Positions 14,601 through 20,151 of a stretch of DNA of 33,641 bases are shown here, piece by piece. The number at the start of each line of letters is the position of its first letter. Positions within the stretch are counted from its first letter, which is position 1. Position numbers and translations under genes: made by a program. The notes under the pieces were generated by a model. The model was given only the letters and a program-made list of their open reading frames with translations. It was not told the origin of the DNA and searched no databases. This stretch comes from a virus: the IMG/VR virus record IMGVR_UViG_3300021961_000334, positions 1 through 33,641 of that record. One strand, written 5' to 3'.

Positions 14601-14813
14601 TCCTTGCAATACAACAGACTCAGTGAGATTTGTTGTATTATCTAACTTAATATAACGATCAATATTCTGAATTAAGTCAACAGGTCCACCTTGATACTCT
14701 TGTCCAAGATAATACTGCTTTAAAACTTCTGCTATTAGTGGGAAGTCCTCCCTTACAAATGTAGGAAGTTGATTTGCTACAATAGTATTAAACTGAACTC
14801 TGGTTTCTGTCAT
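2667..14813 (-). CDS. 7: Giant baseplate wedge initiator-position protein (gp7-like), 4048 aa
   Basis: A single uninterrupted frame of 12.1 kb sits between gp6 and gp8, where T4 carries gene 7 (1032 aa). The N-terminus (residues 1-60, with LPTFVREDFPLIAEVLKQYY) is the conserved phage-structural part. Around residues 1263-1287 is a YHYH-like motif (FAYDGHPIYGPYGF). At least six copies of an 80-110-residue module (about 580-674, 846-914, 951-1028, 1693-1791, 1861-1931, 3004-3091) share an HGFxTGDxVxY-type opening and a YYVxxVDxxTIKLS-type ending. About a dozen shorter GSGY modules (for example around 3784-3799) and many GVGTT or GIGTT turns fill the rest. This is beta-rich, extracellular-type architecture. 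Assignment to gp7 is mostly by position. It could combine wedge and host-contact functions. Confidence 0.8.
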   Translation of the reverse strand: MTETRVQFNTIVANQLPTFVREDFPLIAEVLKQYYLGQEYQGGPVDLIQNIDRYIKLDNTTNLTESVVLQGDLDFDATTIPVDPTESPSGTIGFPNSYGLLKINDEVITYTGKTDFSFTGCIRGFVGITSYRSEINKEEVVFKETESDDHKDQSTITNLSCLFLKQFLLKTKHQVFPGLQNKQLTSDLNQNLFIKQAKDFYLSKGTDVSFEILFKALYNKEVKIVKPKDFLFTPSNAQYQIVNQLVVEAIQGDPENLKNATLYQDEYKFGTNIKKAYAPITDVEKISVGYGKTYYKLSIDGGYDKDIRVNGSVYGQFRTNPTTRVIGQVAAGSTVLDVDSTVGFGTTGELYFNYSNNSIGVVSYTSKSLTQFYGVSNLNLGISDGSVVGVNTFAYGRSNLNQDEIIEVRINSVLGDLRLPKNTNNLRNNGIVNVTTLGVSENNFKTNKWFYNVAPTYKIGKIELIDSSNSTYKVTVNVANQFRSGDFANIILSNGTKVQTKIVSISGEKTFEIRGQGVLNTNQTYKIQRSIQKVSSTTFPSAVIYSTDVNNVYKNENGDYLISSPSIPHYDSEPTNVSPRVFSFSGTFVGDEFEISPGVEHGFYTGDAVYYEAQLINKTYIDDSGNSSTRQVRDTGLFADGLYFVKRVNSSTLKFSRSSDDIYNSKFVSVDNAVTVANSTIRPFEFKGKSLGPQKLLRKLSTPLINETTSETKPGFTGILVNGVEILNYKSKDIIKYGKINSIDVLSPGTNIDVINIPNLIINDAVGTGATGYLAVSGSFKEIRVVDPGFDFIGTPTLKIEGGNGTGAIGQVNMKLINHEVEFFADAVSANIIVGTASTQSRIGFSTYHKFRNAEKVIYRTKLQDGISGIVTNSSYYVSVLDNITVRLHKTEGDAISGINTVFLTDYGIGKHSLQSESKKSVIQSVNITRSGIGYENKKRTTAALTGINTASNLVVLSNHDYKSGEKVKYTCNGTPVSGLTTDTEYYVTRIDRDSFKLSQVGVSSDREFYYRTRQYVNMTSVGVGTHIFNYPEITVSVLGNVGISSIGLETFKGSLQPIVRGTVTSIHLENNGVGYGSSEILNLDRQPKISIDSGSECQLKPIIVNGKISQVIVLKTGSRYLSTPDLRINGSGVGAVLTPVLENGSVTSVKIIEPGAGYDQNSTTIDVIPAGSIRILPEFKANIQSWRVNLFEKYYPYFASDDGVVVNGLKSNDFGLQYSHLYAPRKLREIVYASDQSGNVLYGEKDLRRVNGIEEPSRKHSPILGFAYDGHPIYGPYGFRNKDGGVISQMKSGYSLDIKENRPPTSIFPEGFFIEDYTHNKVFDDTILDENNGRFCITPEFPNGTYAYFTTINDKFSETSGVFEKYRKPVFPYIVGQNYKGVPDQFNFTPDSNLESFDISSGWRRNTQPHNLIEGDSQYEYLYIPNELKQTATITAVSPGTIESIGIVTGGSGYRVGETLVFDNEGTKGDSVYAKVSRLKGRSVSSISVASSTINNVEFYPGESAGEYLLFADNPHNFINLDTISISGLSTTSSNIEGFYSAGIQTNRLAIAGVGTTGVAIGDTATTGIVTYFRVTGDLSYPNIRENDILKVGTERIKVLNVDPLSSRIRVLREVDGSTGSSHTIGKFVYEDSRKIKINAGFKTDYSYRLNKQIYFDPSESVGLGTTSGVGIGTTITFSNPGAGLTQKFIPTKTIFIRNHNLRTGDQLTYSSGTGGSGIIVQDETNVGVGTTLSDGQTLFVAKIDEDLIGIATVRVGLGTTGTFVGIASTHRSSTTLAFRTVGSGDTHSFTTNYDIITGTVKRNLVTVSTAETHGLSPLHNVFVNVNPQNAKTLTLKYNDFNRRLVVNPVGFVTAGVNTTTNEITIASHGFKTGDKIIHTSDSSSVGLSSDSMYYIVRVDDNTIKLSNTYYDSVKPKPDVVGITSASYGTINPVNPQIKLYKNSTVTFDLSDGSLSYVKQGTTYSAFEFELYTDEKFTKEWDKSKDSNVFELTRSGKVGTSGATATLTVNGNIPRSLYYKLTPIYESDLPVVKSEILSDNEVVSGSKLEVLESVYNGKHTISVGATNAFTYSIKDVPEESSYGSTSIISYETDCTHTYGPIASVNITNPGKNYYSLPGITTVTTSSGSGAILESKSSSVGSLKKMRLKDIGYTFPSDPTLDPTILLPQVIKIDSLASFESVGITSFGRGFSVPPTLVVFDGKTGEVVSDVALKVTLGSNNVEILENTKGMSNVSPVIIPTRSGAGVGINTITFDSLTEVATATLSVGFSTQNSFPFAVGDKVLVENVSVGVGSTGKGYNSAEYGYNRFTVTAVTENLGGIGSVSYSMSGLFENGEFPGQFDAINSSGKILAEKHFPIFESTLSVRNYVKGEIVVSDNATGIVDDWDAKITTLTVSSDDSFVVGDIIEGSTSKLQGIASSIKSFESYVSLNPISKVITGWQEDSGRLNFELQKIQDSFYYQNFSYSLKSEIPYDTWNETVASLNHTLGFKKFSDYQLETQNSNSMIVGLTTNTTNLDSVYNLDGFASLHCVYDFDLVTENNLNQNSKVVSDEIIFSNRVLTDYFESVGNRVLSIDDLGGQFNSNPRSTPFSIVNAFSLSDITFQKYITYVRDKRYTAQRQLLLVDLLHDGSFGYLNQYGRIETTYDQGSFDFAISGTNGQLQFYPTRYTVNDYDVSLLSYNLNDVFLGIGTTSLGGIALIDSASSPVTSGVTTTIVSIANTFTTAKILVAINPDTTRNEEYEAIELNIVHDGANIELLEYGRLTTNLGEYSATGLGTYHAYFSGDSLNVDFIPTAVGIATTGVINTIQVGLASDTFTGIGTVDLTRSRIEAKTTSITSSGSPGINTVAEYPDNYDAAYFIVQVADTTNTRFQMSEIVVVDDYVDALSSYETYQTEFGIVETVSGLGTFGSRVSAAGTVSLVFTPNASIDTVVNVYMNALSLNEDTTLSNEIDFTNGSINSGFGDYTGTESDVKREFELKHENLQIFERYFEANDGSIVDVTTNTIKIPNHFFVSGEKIRYNHVGNTNSAIGIATTSFVGASNTTFLPGENLYAVKVDDNNIKIATSAENALKSIPEVVDLESVGIGTSHRFIATNQNAKVIVALDNIIQSPIVSTAVTTSLSDQLTVLDNIVYFSGITSFFGSDLIKIGDEIMKIEGVGIGSTNAIRVRRPWLGTKIGTASTGDLVTKIVGNYNIVDNHLNFTEAPYGNTPIGSTTNPPDERDWTGITTSSSFQGRTFIRSGITNSSNESYYRNYIFDDISDQFNATKSEFTLKQNSSDVTGISTENAIILINDIFQAPGISDQYVLSESSGITSITFQGTNTTPLGPDVGISSYPRGGIIVSVGSTEGFGYQPLVSAGGTAIISGLGTIQSISIGNSGSGYRVGVQTVVNVGVGTSSTGVSNLEFIGTAAISGGHIVSVAITNPGSGYTSTNQPYVFFDAPLSYSDIALQYSSDSVTGFGTEATIDIVVGQGSSVIGFEIKNTGYAYGNGEILTVAIGGTTGIPTTSSYSGNEFQITIDEIYNDEFTGWSIGTLQAFDNIGEYIDGERKDFPLLQSGTQVSIVAAKGSKINVQDVLLIFVNDILQVPGDGYTFNGGSIITFTEALRVGDSVNILFYKGSGDADVVFRNVIETVKVGDTLQIINDPSIGQASSLSEDKRVVDQVKSTNIVGTNPYEGPGNVTDVTLERPVIWCRQTEDKFIDQIAVGKDRELYEPVINPSAYIIKSVGIGSTTIYVDTLRPIFNSQNENDTDLTFQKKVKFIPQESKTSAAATAIVSGFGTISSISISDGGSGYITAPTVTIGSTLQAVGLGTTAVGVSSITAGIVTTITLSNAGTGYTNTNPPPVLIAPPTHVEEEVSVNTYAGENGVIVGFGTTTVGIGTQLIFDVHIPYDSFLRNSTVAGTALTISSISVNDYFIIKNSNVGLGSTSVTSLDSSDNTVGVGTSFADNVYEVASAESISTSVSGITTYVRRLFVKVDNFTYGFSGITTSDYFGTFSWGRIDLTARSGLNSYTAYTQSGIGISEGTGISTSTMITRSNFLKFKNYIL

Positions 14814-14830
14814 TTTATGAATCTATCGTC

Positions 14831-16879
14831 TTAGTATGAAATTGAACCTGATGAAGATGCTCCAGCTGTTGATACAGTTGAAGATGTGTTTGTGTTTGGA
14901 GTGGTTGTCGGAGTAGATGAACTTGATGTTGTGGTAACTGATGTTTCAGGTCCACCTTGACGAACTAAGTTTCCATTAGGATAACTAGAAGACACAATGT
15001 AATTGGAAGCAGAAGGATCCAATCCAGAAGAAATTTCGTCCACAATAGTTTCATAGTTACTGCTACTATTATCTAGCTGCAAATAAAGATCCTGTAATCC
15101 GACAACATCATTTGAACTTGGAGTTGCTTCAATTTCAATGATTGGTTGCCCATCCTTAAGTTTCGCATCAGTAATGTTGACTGGGTTAATTGTTATTAAA
15201 CCACTACTATAATTAATAATTCCCACATTTCTCCTAACAATAGTTGGAGATTGTGAACCAAGACTGGGAACCCTAAAGAAAAACAGAGATCCAGTTACTC
15301 TGTTTGTATCTGGAACATCTGCCAAATAAACATTTTCTTGTATTCCAGCAACTCTAAATGCACTGGTTTTAATATTATACCCATTTAGTGATTTGATATG
15401 AAAAGCATTACCAAATGCAATTTGATATTCTGCAAATGCATTTGCAACGACTCTTAAATCTCTTCTCATCGAAATAGTCGTTATGTTTGAAGTAATTGAT
15501 TCATGACTATCATCAATGATTTTCAGCAATTTGCTATACTTAAGTCTAGCACCATACTTATTCAATTCCGATGATTCTGAGTACTTTGCAACGTTATTTT
15601 GAACAATTGACGACACAAATGCGGAAGATGGTGCAAGGTTTGTGTTATAGTAAATTTTACTATTGATTTCTAAGTAAAGATATTTAAGATCAAGTATTTC
15701 TGGAACAATTCCTGCAACAGAATACTTTTTAAGTTTTCTTTTAATATTTTCCTTAATCAGATTTGGGATAAAATCTCCAAATCTTGGTTTTATGCTGATA
15801 AAAACTTTACCGTATTGAGGAGGAACCAATTCTTCTCCACCAAAAACAGAAATAGACTCTGTTTCTGGATATATTTTTGAAGGAATTATTGATTCATAAT
15901 CATTTGAGGTCAATGCTCTGTTTTGTGATGCATATATTCTTGGAGCAAACTTTTTAATTGATTCAACTCCCTCAATAGATTCACCACCTCTAGCAGTAAG
16001 TCCTGTTGTCAAAAGAGAAATTCCAGTAGTAACAGAATATTCTTGAGAATTTCTTGTATATACTAATCTACCCGCAAATGTGAAGGAATTGATTCCGTTT
16101 GCAGAATCTCCGTTTGATGTGATATAGTCTACTGTAATATAATTGTTATCTTCAAGTTTTTTCCCAAAAATACCATCACCAAATATGACTTGATATCTTT
16201 CATCATCAACTTCTTGCAAATAATATACTTTAGAGTCGGACTTGACTTCAAATAAACTATCTTGACGACTATATTTTACACTTCTTGTGGATGATTGGTT
16301 TGGTCTTACTGTTACTCCAATCAAATCCGTGTCAATTCCAATATTATCTAATATAAACTTCTGTTCTGGATTTCTAGCATTATATGTAAAGTTGGAGGTT
16401 AGTAAACTTCCCTCATAAATTGGAATATTGTTAAATTCTGCGATTCCATCATAAACTGGAACCGTTATATCATCTAAAATAGAAAAGACAAAGGATTGTC
16501 CACCAAAAGTTCCTGCAGCAGTGGCAACAGGTCCTTTTTTAAGGGTAATTGTTGCTGGTGTAGGAGTAATATTTGTTGTGCTGATGAAAAATGTTATTGT
16601 TGCCGCAGCAGATTTTCTTGATCTTGGCAAATATCCAATATTTCTTGCAAGAGAAACAACATTTTCTCTTAATGTTGCACTATCAATAAAAACCTCATTT
16701 GCGACCATGTTCGCATTGTATGAGGTAATATAGGTATTATATGCCAGAACATCAAGTATTGCTGAAAGGTTTGAACCCTCAAAATCATAGTCGGTGAAAT
16801 TGGAGTTTTCCTTCAGATATTCTCTGAGTGTTGTTTTAACCTGATTAAAATCCAGGTTAGTGAAATTAGCTAACGGCAT
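14831..16879 (-). CDS. 6: Baseplate wedge subunit gp6
   Basis: A 682-residue protein, close to T4 gp6 (660 aa). The N-terminus carries the typical gp6/baseplate-J pattern: LDFNQVKTTLREYL, then YDFEGSNLSAILDVLAYNT and ANEVFIDSATLRENVVSLAR, ending near residue 85. Baseplate J-like proteins form the inner ring that holds the baseplate wedges together. The C-terminal 38 residues are a Ser/Thr-rich low-complexity tail (TTTSSSSTPTTTPNTN) not expected in the folded core. The stop lies 17 bp before the giant gene. The start is an ATG 3 bp after the gp25 stop, so the genes are probably translated from one message. Confidence 0.92.
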   Translation of the reverse strand: MPLANFTNLDFNQVKTTLREYLKENSNFTDYDFEGSNLSAILDVLAYNTYITSYNANMVANEVFIDSATLRENVVSLARNIGYLPRSRKSAAATITFFISTTNITPTPATITLKKGPVATAAGTFGGQSFVFSILDDITVPVYDGIAEFNNIPIYEGSLLTSNFTYNARNPEQKFILDNIGIDTDLIGVTVRPNQSSTRSVKYSRQDSLFEVKSDSKVYYLQEVDDERYQVIFGDGIFGKKLEDNNYITVDYITSNGDSANGINSFTFAGRLVYTRNSQEYSVTTGISLLTTGLTARGGESIEGVESIKKFAPRIYASQNRALTSNDYESIIPSKIYPETESISVFGGEELVPPQYGKVFISIKPRFGDFIPNLIKENIKRKLKKYSVAGIVPEILDLKYLYLEINSKIYYNTNLAPSSAFVSSIVQNNVAKYSESSELNKYGARLKYSKLLKIIDDSHESITSNITTISMRRDLRVVANAFAEYQIAFGNAFHIKSLNGYNIKTSAFRVAGIQENVYLADVPDTNRVTGSLFFFRVPSLGSQSPTIVRRNVGIINYSSGLITINPVNITDAKLKDGQPIIEIEATPSSNDVVGLQDLYLQLDNSSSNYETIVDEISSGLDPSASNYIVSSSYPNGNLVRQGGPETSVTTTSSSSTPTTTPNTNTSSTVSTAGASSSGSISY

Positions 16880-16882
16880 TTT

Positions 16883-17284
16883 TTACCTTGTTGGTTGCAA
16901 AACAAACTGTAACTCTTGTGGAGGCACATCTGCTCCAATAATCTCATAAACAATAGTCACATTAAACTCATTATTATCATAGTTTGGTGTAACATCAACT
17001 CTTTTTACGTTAACTCTTGGTTCGTAATTTTTTAATGAAGATTTGATCTCACCTCTTATAATAGAAGCAGAAATATCATTTATATTCTCAAAAAGAGATT
17101 CACTTATTCTGGATCCGAAATTTTCGTTAAAAAACTTCTCTCCAGGATTTGTAAGAACAATATTTTTTACAGAACGAGCAATCGCAGATTCATTTTTGAG
17201 CGCAATCAAGTCATTTGTCAGAGGATGTCTCTGAAAAGTCATGCTAATGTCTTTAAACCCCTGACTGACTCGTTCTAAAGGCAC
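16883..17284 (-). CDS. 25: Baseplate wedge protein gp25 (lysozyme-like fold)
   Basis: A 133-residue protein, similar in length to T4 gp25 (132 aa). It contains NPGEKFFNENFGSR and an NYEPRVNV segment carrying the EPR motif of the gp25/W family, which nucleates the baseplate wedge on gp6. The family start MPLERVSQGFKD is encoded with a GTG start at 17284. The next ATG would remove 14 conserved residues, so I keep GTG. No strong Shine-Dalgarno sequence is visible. A late promoter lies about 22 bp upstream, so gp25 heads the late wedge operon. Confidence 0.92.
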   Translation of the reverse strand: MPLERVSQGFKDISMTFQRHPLTNDLIALKNESAIARSVKNIVLTNPGEKFFNENFGSRISESLFENINDISASIIRGEIKSSLKNYEPRVNVKRVDVTPNYDNNEFNVTIVYEIIGADVPPQELQFVLQPTR

Positions 17285-17305
17285 AAAAATAGAGCAATTA
17301 TAACT

Positions 17306-17313
17306 TATTTATT
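17306..17313 (-). promoter_or_regulatory. Late promoter candidate for gp25-gp6 operon
   Basis: The minus strand reads AATAAATA followed by AG, matching the NATAAATA late motif. It lies in the 40-bp gap upstream of gp25, the only non-coding space for the gp25, gp6 and gp7-position genes, which are otherwise nearly contiguous. Confidence 0.6.
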
Positions 17314-17324
17314 AGGGTATCCAA

Positions 17325-17525
17325 TCAAAATTCGTTCAATGGGATGGGTTCAGTGCCATATTCCCAGTCATCATAATCTTCATCATTACGAATTTTTTCA
17401 TGAAGTTCATTTTGAACCTGAAAATCATGCTTTTTGGGTGTTAGATCATCATTTGCAATTTCACGGAGCATTTTTTGATGCTGATGATTTGCTAAATTGT
17501 CTAAAAAATCGTGTTGAGTGCTCAT
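17325..17525 (-). CDS. Conserved small cyanophage protein, 66 aa
   Basis: The sequence opens MSTQHDFLDNLANHQHQK and ends in a very acidic tail (NDEDYDDWEYGTEPIP). It has no transmembrane segment and is probably a soluble helical protein. Its ATG overlaps the stop of the upstream 224-residue gene by 4 bp (ATGA), which points to translational coupling. I recall similar proteins next to gp25 in other T4-like cyanophages, but no function is known to me. Confidence 0.75.
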   Translation of the reverse strand: MSTQHDFLDNLANHQHQKMLREIANDDLTPKKHDFQVQNELHEKIRNDEDYDDWEYGTEPIPLNEF

Positions 17526-18196
17526 TTTTTGTCCTCTTGAGGTAAATTTTCTCTTTCTTTAGCAGTTTTCCAAAAATATTCGTCCTCACGACCCATTCCG
17601 AGTCGATCAAAACCATTTTCAACTTGATAATAACGAGTGGAAACCTTAAAATCGGGCATTTTTGGTTCAACAGGAGTCAAACTATTATCAAAAATACGCA
17701 TTCTGTTGTTTGGATAGAGTGCATACTGTCCATTATTCAGTTCAATCAAGTTATGAGACTTATGTTCAGCTGGATTCTCTGCAGTATAGCAGTCAATTGC
17801 ATCAATGTCTTGATGGTAATTGTCTAAAGTACAAACATAGGTGCCTTTTTGAATACCAAAGTCTCTTGTGTATAGTTCATAGTCCATACTACCAATAAAT
17901 TGCTTCTGAACAGCAACTACACCATAATCCATACAGTTCCAGAACTGTAGGTTAGGAAGGTCCAGATCGGGGTCTGGAAGGACCGGAGACGAGAGAAACG
18001 CACTAATAGGTAGTTTATCATACATTGCAGCGTATTCTGGTAAATACGTCTCAAAATAAAAAGTGCGTCCAGGTATCGACTTTGCCGATACCCAAACGCC
18101 TTTAACAAATTCACCATGACCACTTTGATGGTCAGTAAGATATTCTTTTCGTACCCATACTTCAACTGAAGGTAGGTTACAGATAAGAGCAGACAT
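17522..18196 (-). CDS. Conserved cyanophage protein of unknown function, 224 aa
   Basis: A soluble protein rich in aromatic residues, with segments such as CNLPSVEVWVRKEYL, KGVWVSAKSIPGRTFYFETYLPEY (residues about 32-55), FWNCMDYGVVAVQKQF and a Lys/Glu-rich C-terminus. There is no signal peptide or obvious catalytic motif. The start at 18196 is an ATG without a clear Shine-Dalgarno sequence. A GTAAATAAG sequence upstream resembles the late motif imperfectly. It is paired by ATGA overlap with the 66-residue gene and lies beside the wedge operon, which suggests a virion-related or late role. That is inference only. Confidence 0.8.
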   Translation of the reverse strand: MSALICNLPSVEVWVRKEYLTDHQSGHGEFVKGVWVSAKSIPGRTFYFETYLPEYAAMYDKLPISAFLSSPVLPDPDLDLPNLQFWNCMDYGVVAVQKQFIGSMDYELYTRDFGIQKGTYVCTLDNYHQDIDAIDCYTAENPAEHKSHNLIELNNGQYALYPNNRMRIFDNSLTPVEPKMPDFKVSTRYYQVENGFDRLGMGREDEYFWKTAKERENLPQEDKK

Positions 18197-18214
18197 TAAA
18201 TCAATGTAACTGTC

Positions 18215-18355
18215 TTATTTACCCTGTCCACGATACTTCTTCTTTGCTTTATTACGAGAAGTCGCAGATATCAAAGTATTCTTTGACTTTCCTTGACGAG
18301 TCTTTTTGGGTTTACCGGGCACATAAGTACCACCTTTCATCATTGCCTTAGCCAT
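18215..18355 (-). CDS. Small highly basic protein, 46 aa
   Basis: Reading the minus strand from the ATG at 18355 gives MAKAMMKGGTYVPGKPKKTR and so on to QGK and a TAA stop. It has 12 Lys and 3 Arg in 46 residues and no Asp or Glu, so it should bind nucleic acid or another acidic partner. An AGGAG Shine-Dalgarno sequence lies at 18362-18366, 6 bp before the ATG, which supports the gene. It follows the glycosyltransferase-like gene by 14 bp. I recall comparable short basic proteins in cyanophages but know no function. Confidence 0.75.
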   Translation of the reverse strand: MAKAMMKGGTYVPGKPKKTRQGKSKNTLISATSRNKAKKKYRGQGK

Positions 18356-18369
18356 AATAATCTCCTAGA

Positions 18370-19140
18370 TCAAATAATACGAGTCTTTTCGTGACCCACA
18401 CGAATACGAGGATCACACCAGATATCAAATCCTTTCTCCTTAGCATCAAGGCAGAATGAGACATCCTCACCACACATGTCCTGAACGTTCCCACTCTCAA
18501 AGACTTGCATCTTAGGAGCAAACCAAGGATACTCAAGATTCTCAAATACACCTTTCTTGATCAGTACCCAACCAAAACCAGTGTAATCAACAGTAAATGG
18601 TACACGACGTTTCTGAATGGAATCGACAGTTTCGTGATTCATCACTCCACCATTCTTACGGAAATCATCCTCTTCTAACCAGTGTGCGACAGAAGTTGTG
18701 TGTCCATCTTCAGTTGCATACCAACCAGCAACGACTTCCTTCTCCGAACCATCCTCTGCAATTGCCATATCGCACAACTGCCAGAACTTGTTAGTATCAA
18801 ATACAATGTCTGAGTCAATCCACAGTTGATAGTCATATTCCAGTTTACCGTCCCATGGAATCTGGTTAGGTCCACGAAGAACATTTGCACCAAGACACTT
18901 ACAACGTGCAAAGTTAACCATAGAAGAGTAATCCTGACTAATCTGAATACTCATTCCATTCTGTACCATATCAAAGCACAGTTGTACAAAGTTCTTCAAA
19001 AATGTGAAAGAACACCCACGTCCTGGAAGGCAAAATACAATGGTCTTACCTTTCATTCGTTCCTTAATTGCTGCAATGTCCCACTCCTCTGCCTTTTTTG
19101 GTTTGGGTGCAGTTGCCTTTACAGTAAATCCTTTTGCCAT
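18370..19140 (-). CDS. Glycosyltransferase-like protein (GT-A type), 256 aa
   Basis: Residues 34-38 (IVFCL) begin a Rossmann-like strand. A DSD metal-binding motif lies at 109-111 in QLWIDSDIVFD. A GED motif at 224-226 is followed by FCLDAKEKGFDIWCDPRIRVGHEK with His250. This order (DxD, then GED, then a C-terminal His) is the signature of inverting GT-A glycosyltransferases that use UDP- or GDP-sugars with a divalent metal. In a phage it could modify host surface glycans, virion proteins or DNA; the acceptor cannot be read from the sequence. A canonical sigma70 promoter lies just upstream, so it is probably early. The N-terminus is Lys/Pro-rich. Confidence 0.7.
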   Translation of the reverse strand: MAKGFTVKATAPKPKKAEEWDIAAIKERMKGKTIVFCLPGRGCSFTFLKNFVQLCFDMVQNGMSIQISQDYSSMVNFARCKCLGANVLRGPNQIPWDGKLEYDYQLWIDSDIVFDTNKFWQLCDMAIAEDGSEKEVVAGWYATEDGHTTSVAHWLEEDDFRKNGGVMNHETVDSIQKRRVPFTVDYTGFGWVLIKKGVFENLEYPWFAPKMQVFESGNVQDMCGEDVSFCLDAKEKGFDIWCDPRIRVGHEKTRII

Positions 19141-19162
19141 AAGTCTTAAAAACTTCAGTTCA

Positions 19163-19191
19163 ATTCTATCAGTGTCTATCTATAATGTCAA
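19163..19191 (-). promoter_or_regulatory. Sigma70 promoter for the glycosyltransferase-like gene
   Basis: Minus strand: TTGACA (19191-19186), a 17-bp spacer, then TAGAAT (19168-19163). The -35 is perfect and the -10 matches 5 of 6. It overlaps the stop codon of the upstream 73-residue gene and lies about 23 bp before the ATG at 19140. Such a promoter would be read by host RNA polymerase early in infection. Confidence 0.7.
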
Positions 19192-19409
19192 TAAGAGTCG
19201 GATCCTTCTGGTTCTGTTCTGTTAACCGAACCACCTCCATGGGTGCGCGTACATTCCTCATATGACAAATCCTCAGGTTGATAATCAGTCTGCATAAGAC
19301 CAACCATCCCCTTGAGGGAGTTCCATGTATTTTTGAATTGCTCTTCTGTTAGATTGCTATATAAACACTCTTTCTTTGCATAGATGTGATAAACCTTAGT
19401 TGATTTCAT
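19188..19409 (-). CDS. Conserved small cyanophage protein, 73 aa
   Basis: Segments KVYHIYAKKECLYSNLTEEQF and NTWNSLKGMVGLMQTDY (N-terminal 45 residues) are of a type I recall from many T4-like cyanophages. The C-terminus is polar (ECTRTHGGGSVNRTEPEG). No catalytic motif or membrane segment is visible. A strong GGAGGT Shine-Dalgarno sequence for this ATG is formed by the last codons of the HNH endonuclease gene upstream (CGG AGG TAA, then A and ATG). The function is unknown. Confidence 0.8.
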   Translation of the reverse strand: MKSTKVYHIYAKKECLYSNLTEEQFKNTWNSLKGMVGLMQTDYQPEDLSYEECTRTHGGGSVNRTEPEGSDSY

Positions 19410-19410
19410 T

Positions 19411-19836
19411 TTACCTCCGGGATTTTTTACTCACCCATCTCCCATGATAGTCTCTCTGAGAAGGTGCTGCTTTTTTCCAGTTTTCTGCTTGAGTAGTCCA
19501 CTCTAAGTTATTTACCATATTGTTCTGTTTATTATTATCAATATGATTTACTGTCTCATAGTTATTTGGATTATCAATAAAAGTTTCTGCGATTAATCTG
19601 TGCGTATAATACTTTATCTGTTTGAGAGTTTTTCCACTCTCGTCCCGTAAAGAGATATTCACAGAAAAATATCGCCCATCCTTAGCATTACCTCCACGTT
19701 CGTGTGAGTTGACCTCTATAAACCCCTCTGCATCTGCTCTGTGGGCAAAACTATCATTTACCTTACCTACCGTTCGATATACTCTACCATCCTCTGTGAC
19801 ATAATATCCTGCGAACCTTGTGGGGTGTTTTTTCAT
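19411..19836 (-). CDS. Free-standing HNH homing endonuclease
   Basis: A 141-residue protein. An N-terminal region with DGRVYRTVG (an NUMOD4-like segment that introduces a position-specific DNA-reading part) is followed by an HNH core: HRLIAETF at 79-86, NHIDNNKQNN at 97-106 and NLEW at 110-113. This is the usual order for phage HNH homing enzymes, which cut DNA to spread their own gene. The basic C-terminus (KKSRR) fits DNA contact. It is inserted between conserved small genes, and its end supplies the Shine-Dalgarno sequence of the next gene, so the insertion has become integrated in the operon. No intron is apparent. Confidence 0.85.
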   Translation of the reverse strand: MKKHPTRFAGYYVTEDGRVYRTVGKVNDSFAHRADAEGFIEVNSHERGGNAKDGRYFSVNISLRDESGKTLKQIKYYTHRLIAETFIDNPNNYETVNHIDNNKQNNMVNNLEWTTQAENWKKAAPSQRDYHGRWVSKKSRR

Positions 19837-20151
19837 ACCGGAAATTTTTTTTATGAGAGTGAAATAGAGGTCGAAAAAGACATACAGTGTAGGTTAGGGT
19901 AGTTATCGTTTTTTATATACGGGGGCAACGCCACGTTTATTATAATAACCCCGCAATAATAATACTGTCTATAACGAATAACAAACTAATCGTAATTACT
20001 GGTTTATACTAATATCATACCACATTTAATTGCTGATGTAAAGAATTAAACAAGAGTTTGCATTACTGACCACGGAAAAGTTCGGTAGTCAGTAACACGA
20101 ACTGGTAGGGGGACTAAGTATAACGAACTGCCCCCCTACGGTTTGTGATAC
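19837..20151. other. Non-coding region of 315 bp with several hairpins
   Basis: No supportable gene. It holds a perfect 12-bp palindrome TTATTATAATAA (19937-19948) inside a C/G-bounded stem (GGGG near 19922 and CCCC near 19950), a hairpin TTACTGAC/GTCAGTAA (20063-20070 and 20088-20095), and the interlocked stems listed separately at 20105-20155. No long T-run follows these stems, so classic terminators are not obvious. Confidence 0.6.
20063..20095. other. Hairpin, perfect 8-bp stem
   Basis: TTACTGAC at 20063-20070 pairs with GTCAGTAA at 20088-20095, with a 17-nt loop. It lies downstream (minus strand) of the 75-residue gene ending at 20152. It lacks a T-run, so it may be an RNA 3'-end stabiliser or a protein-binding site. 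Confidence 0.5.
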
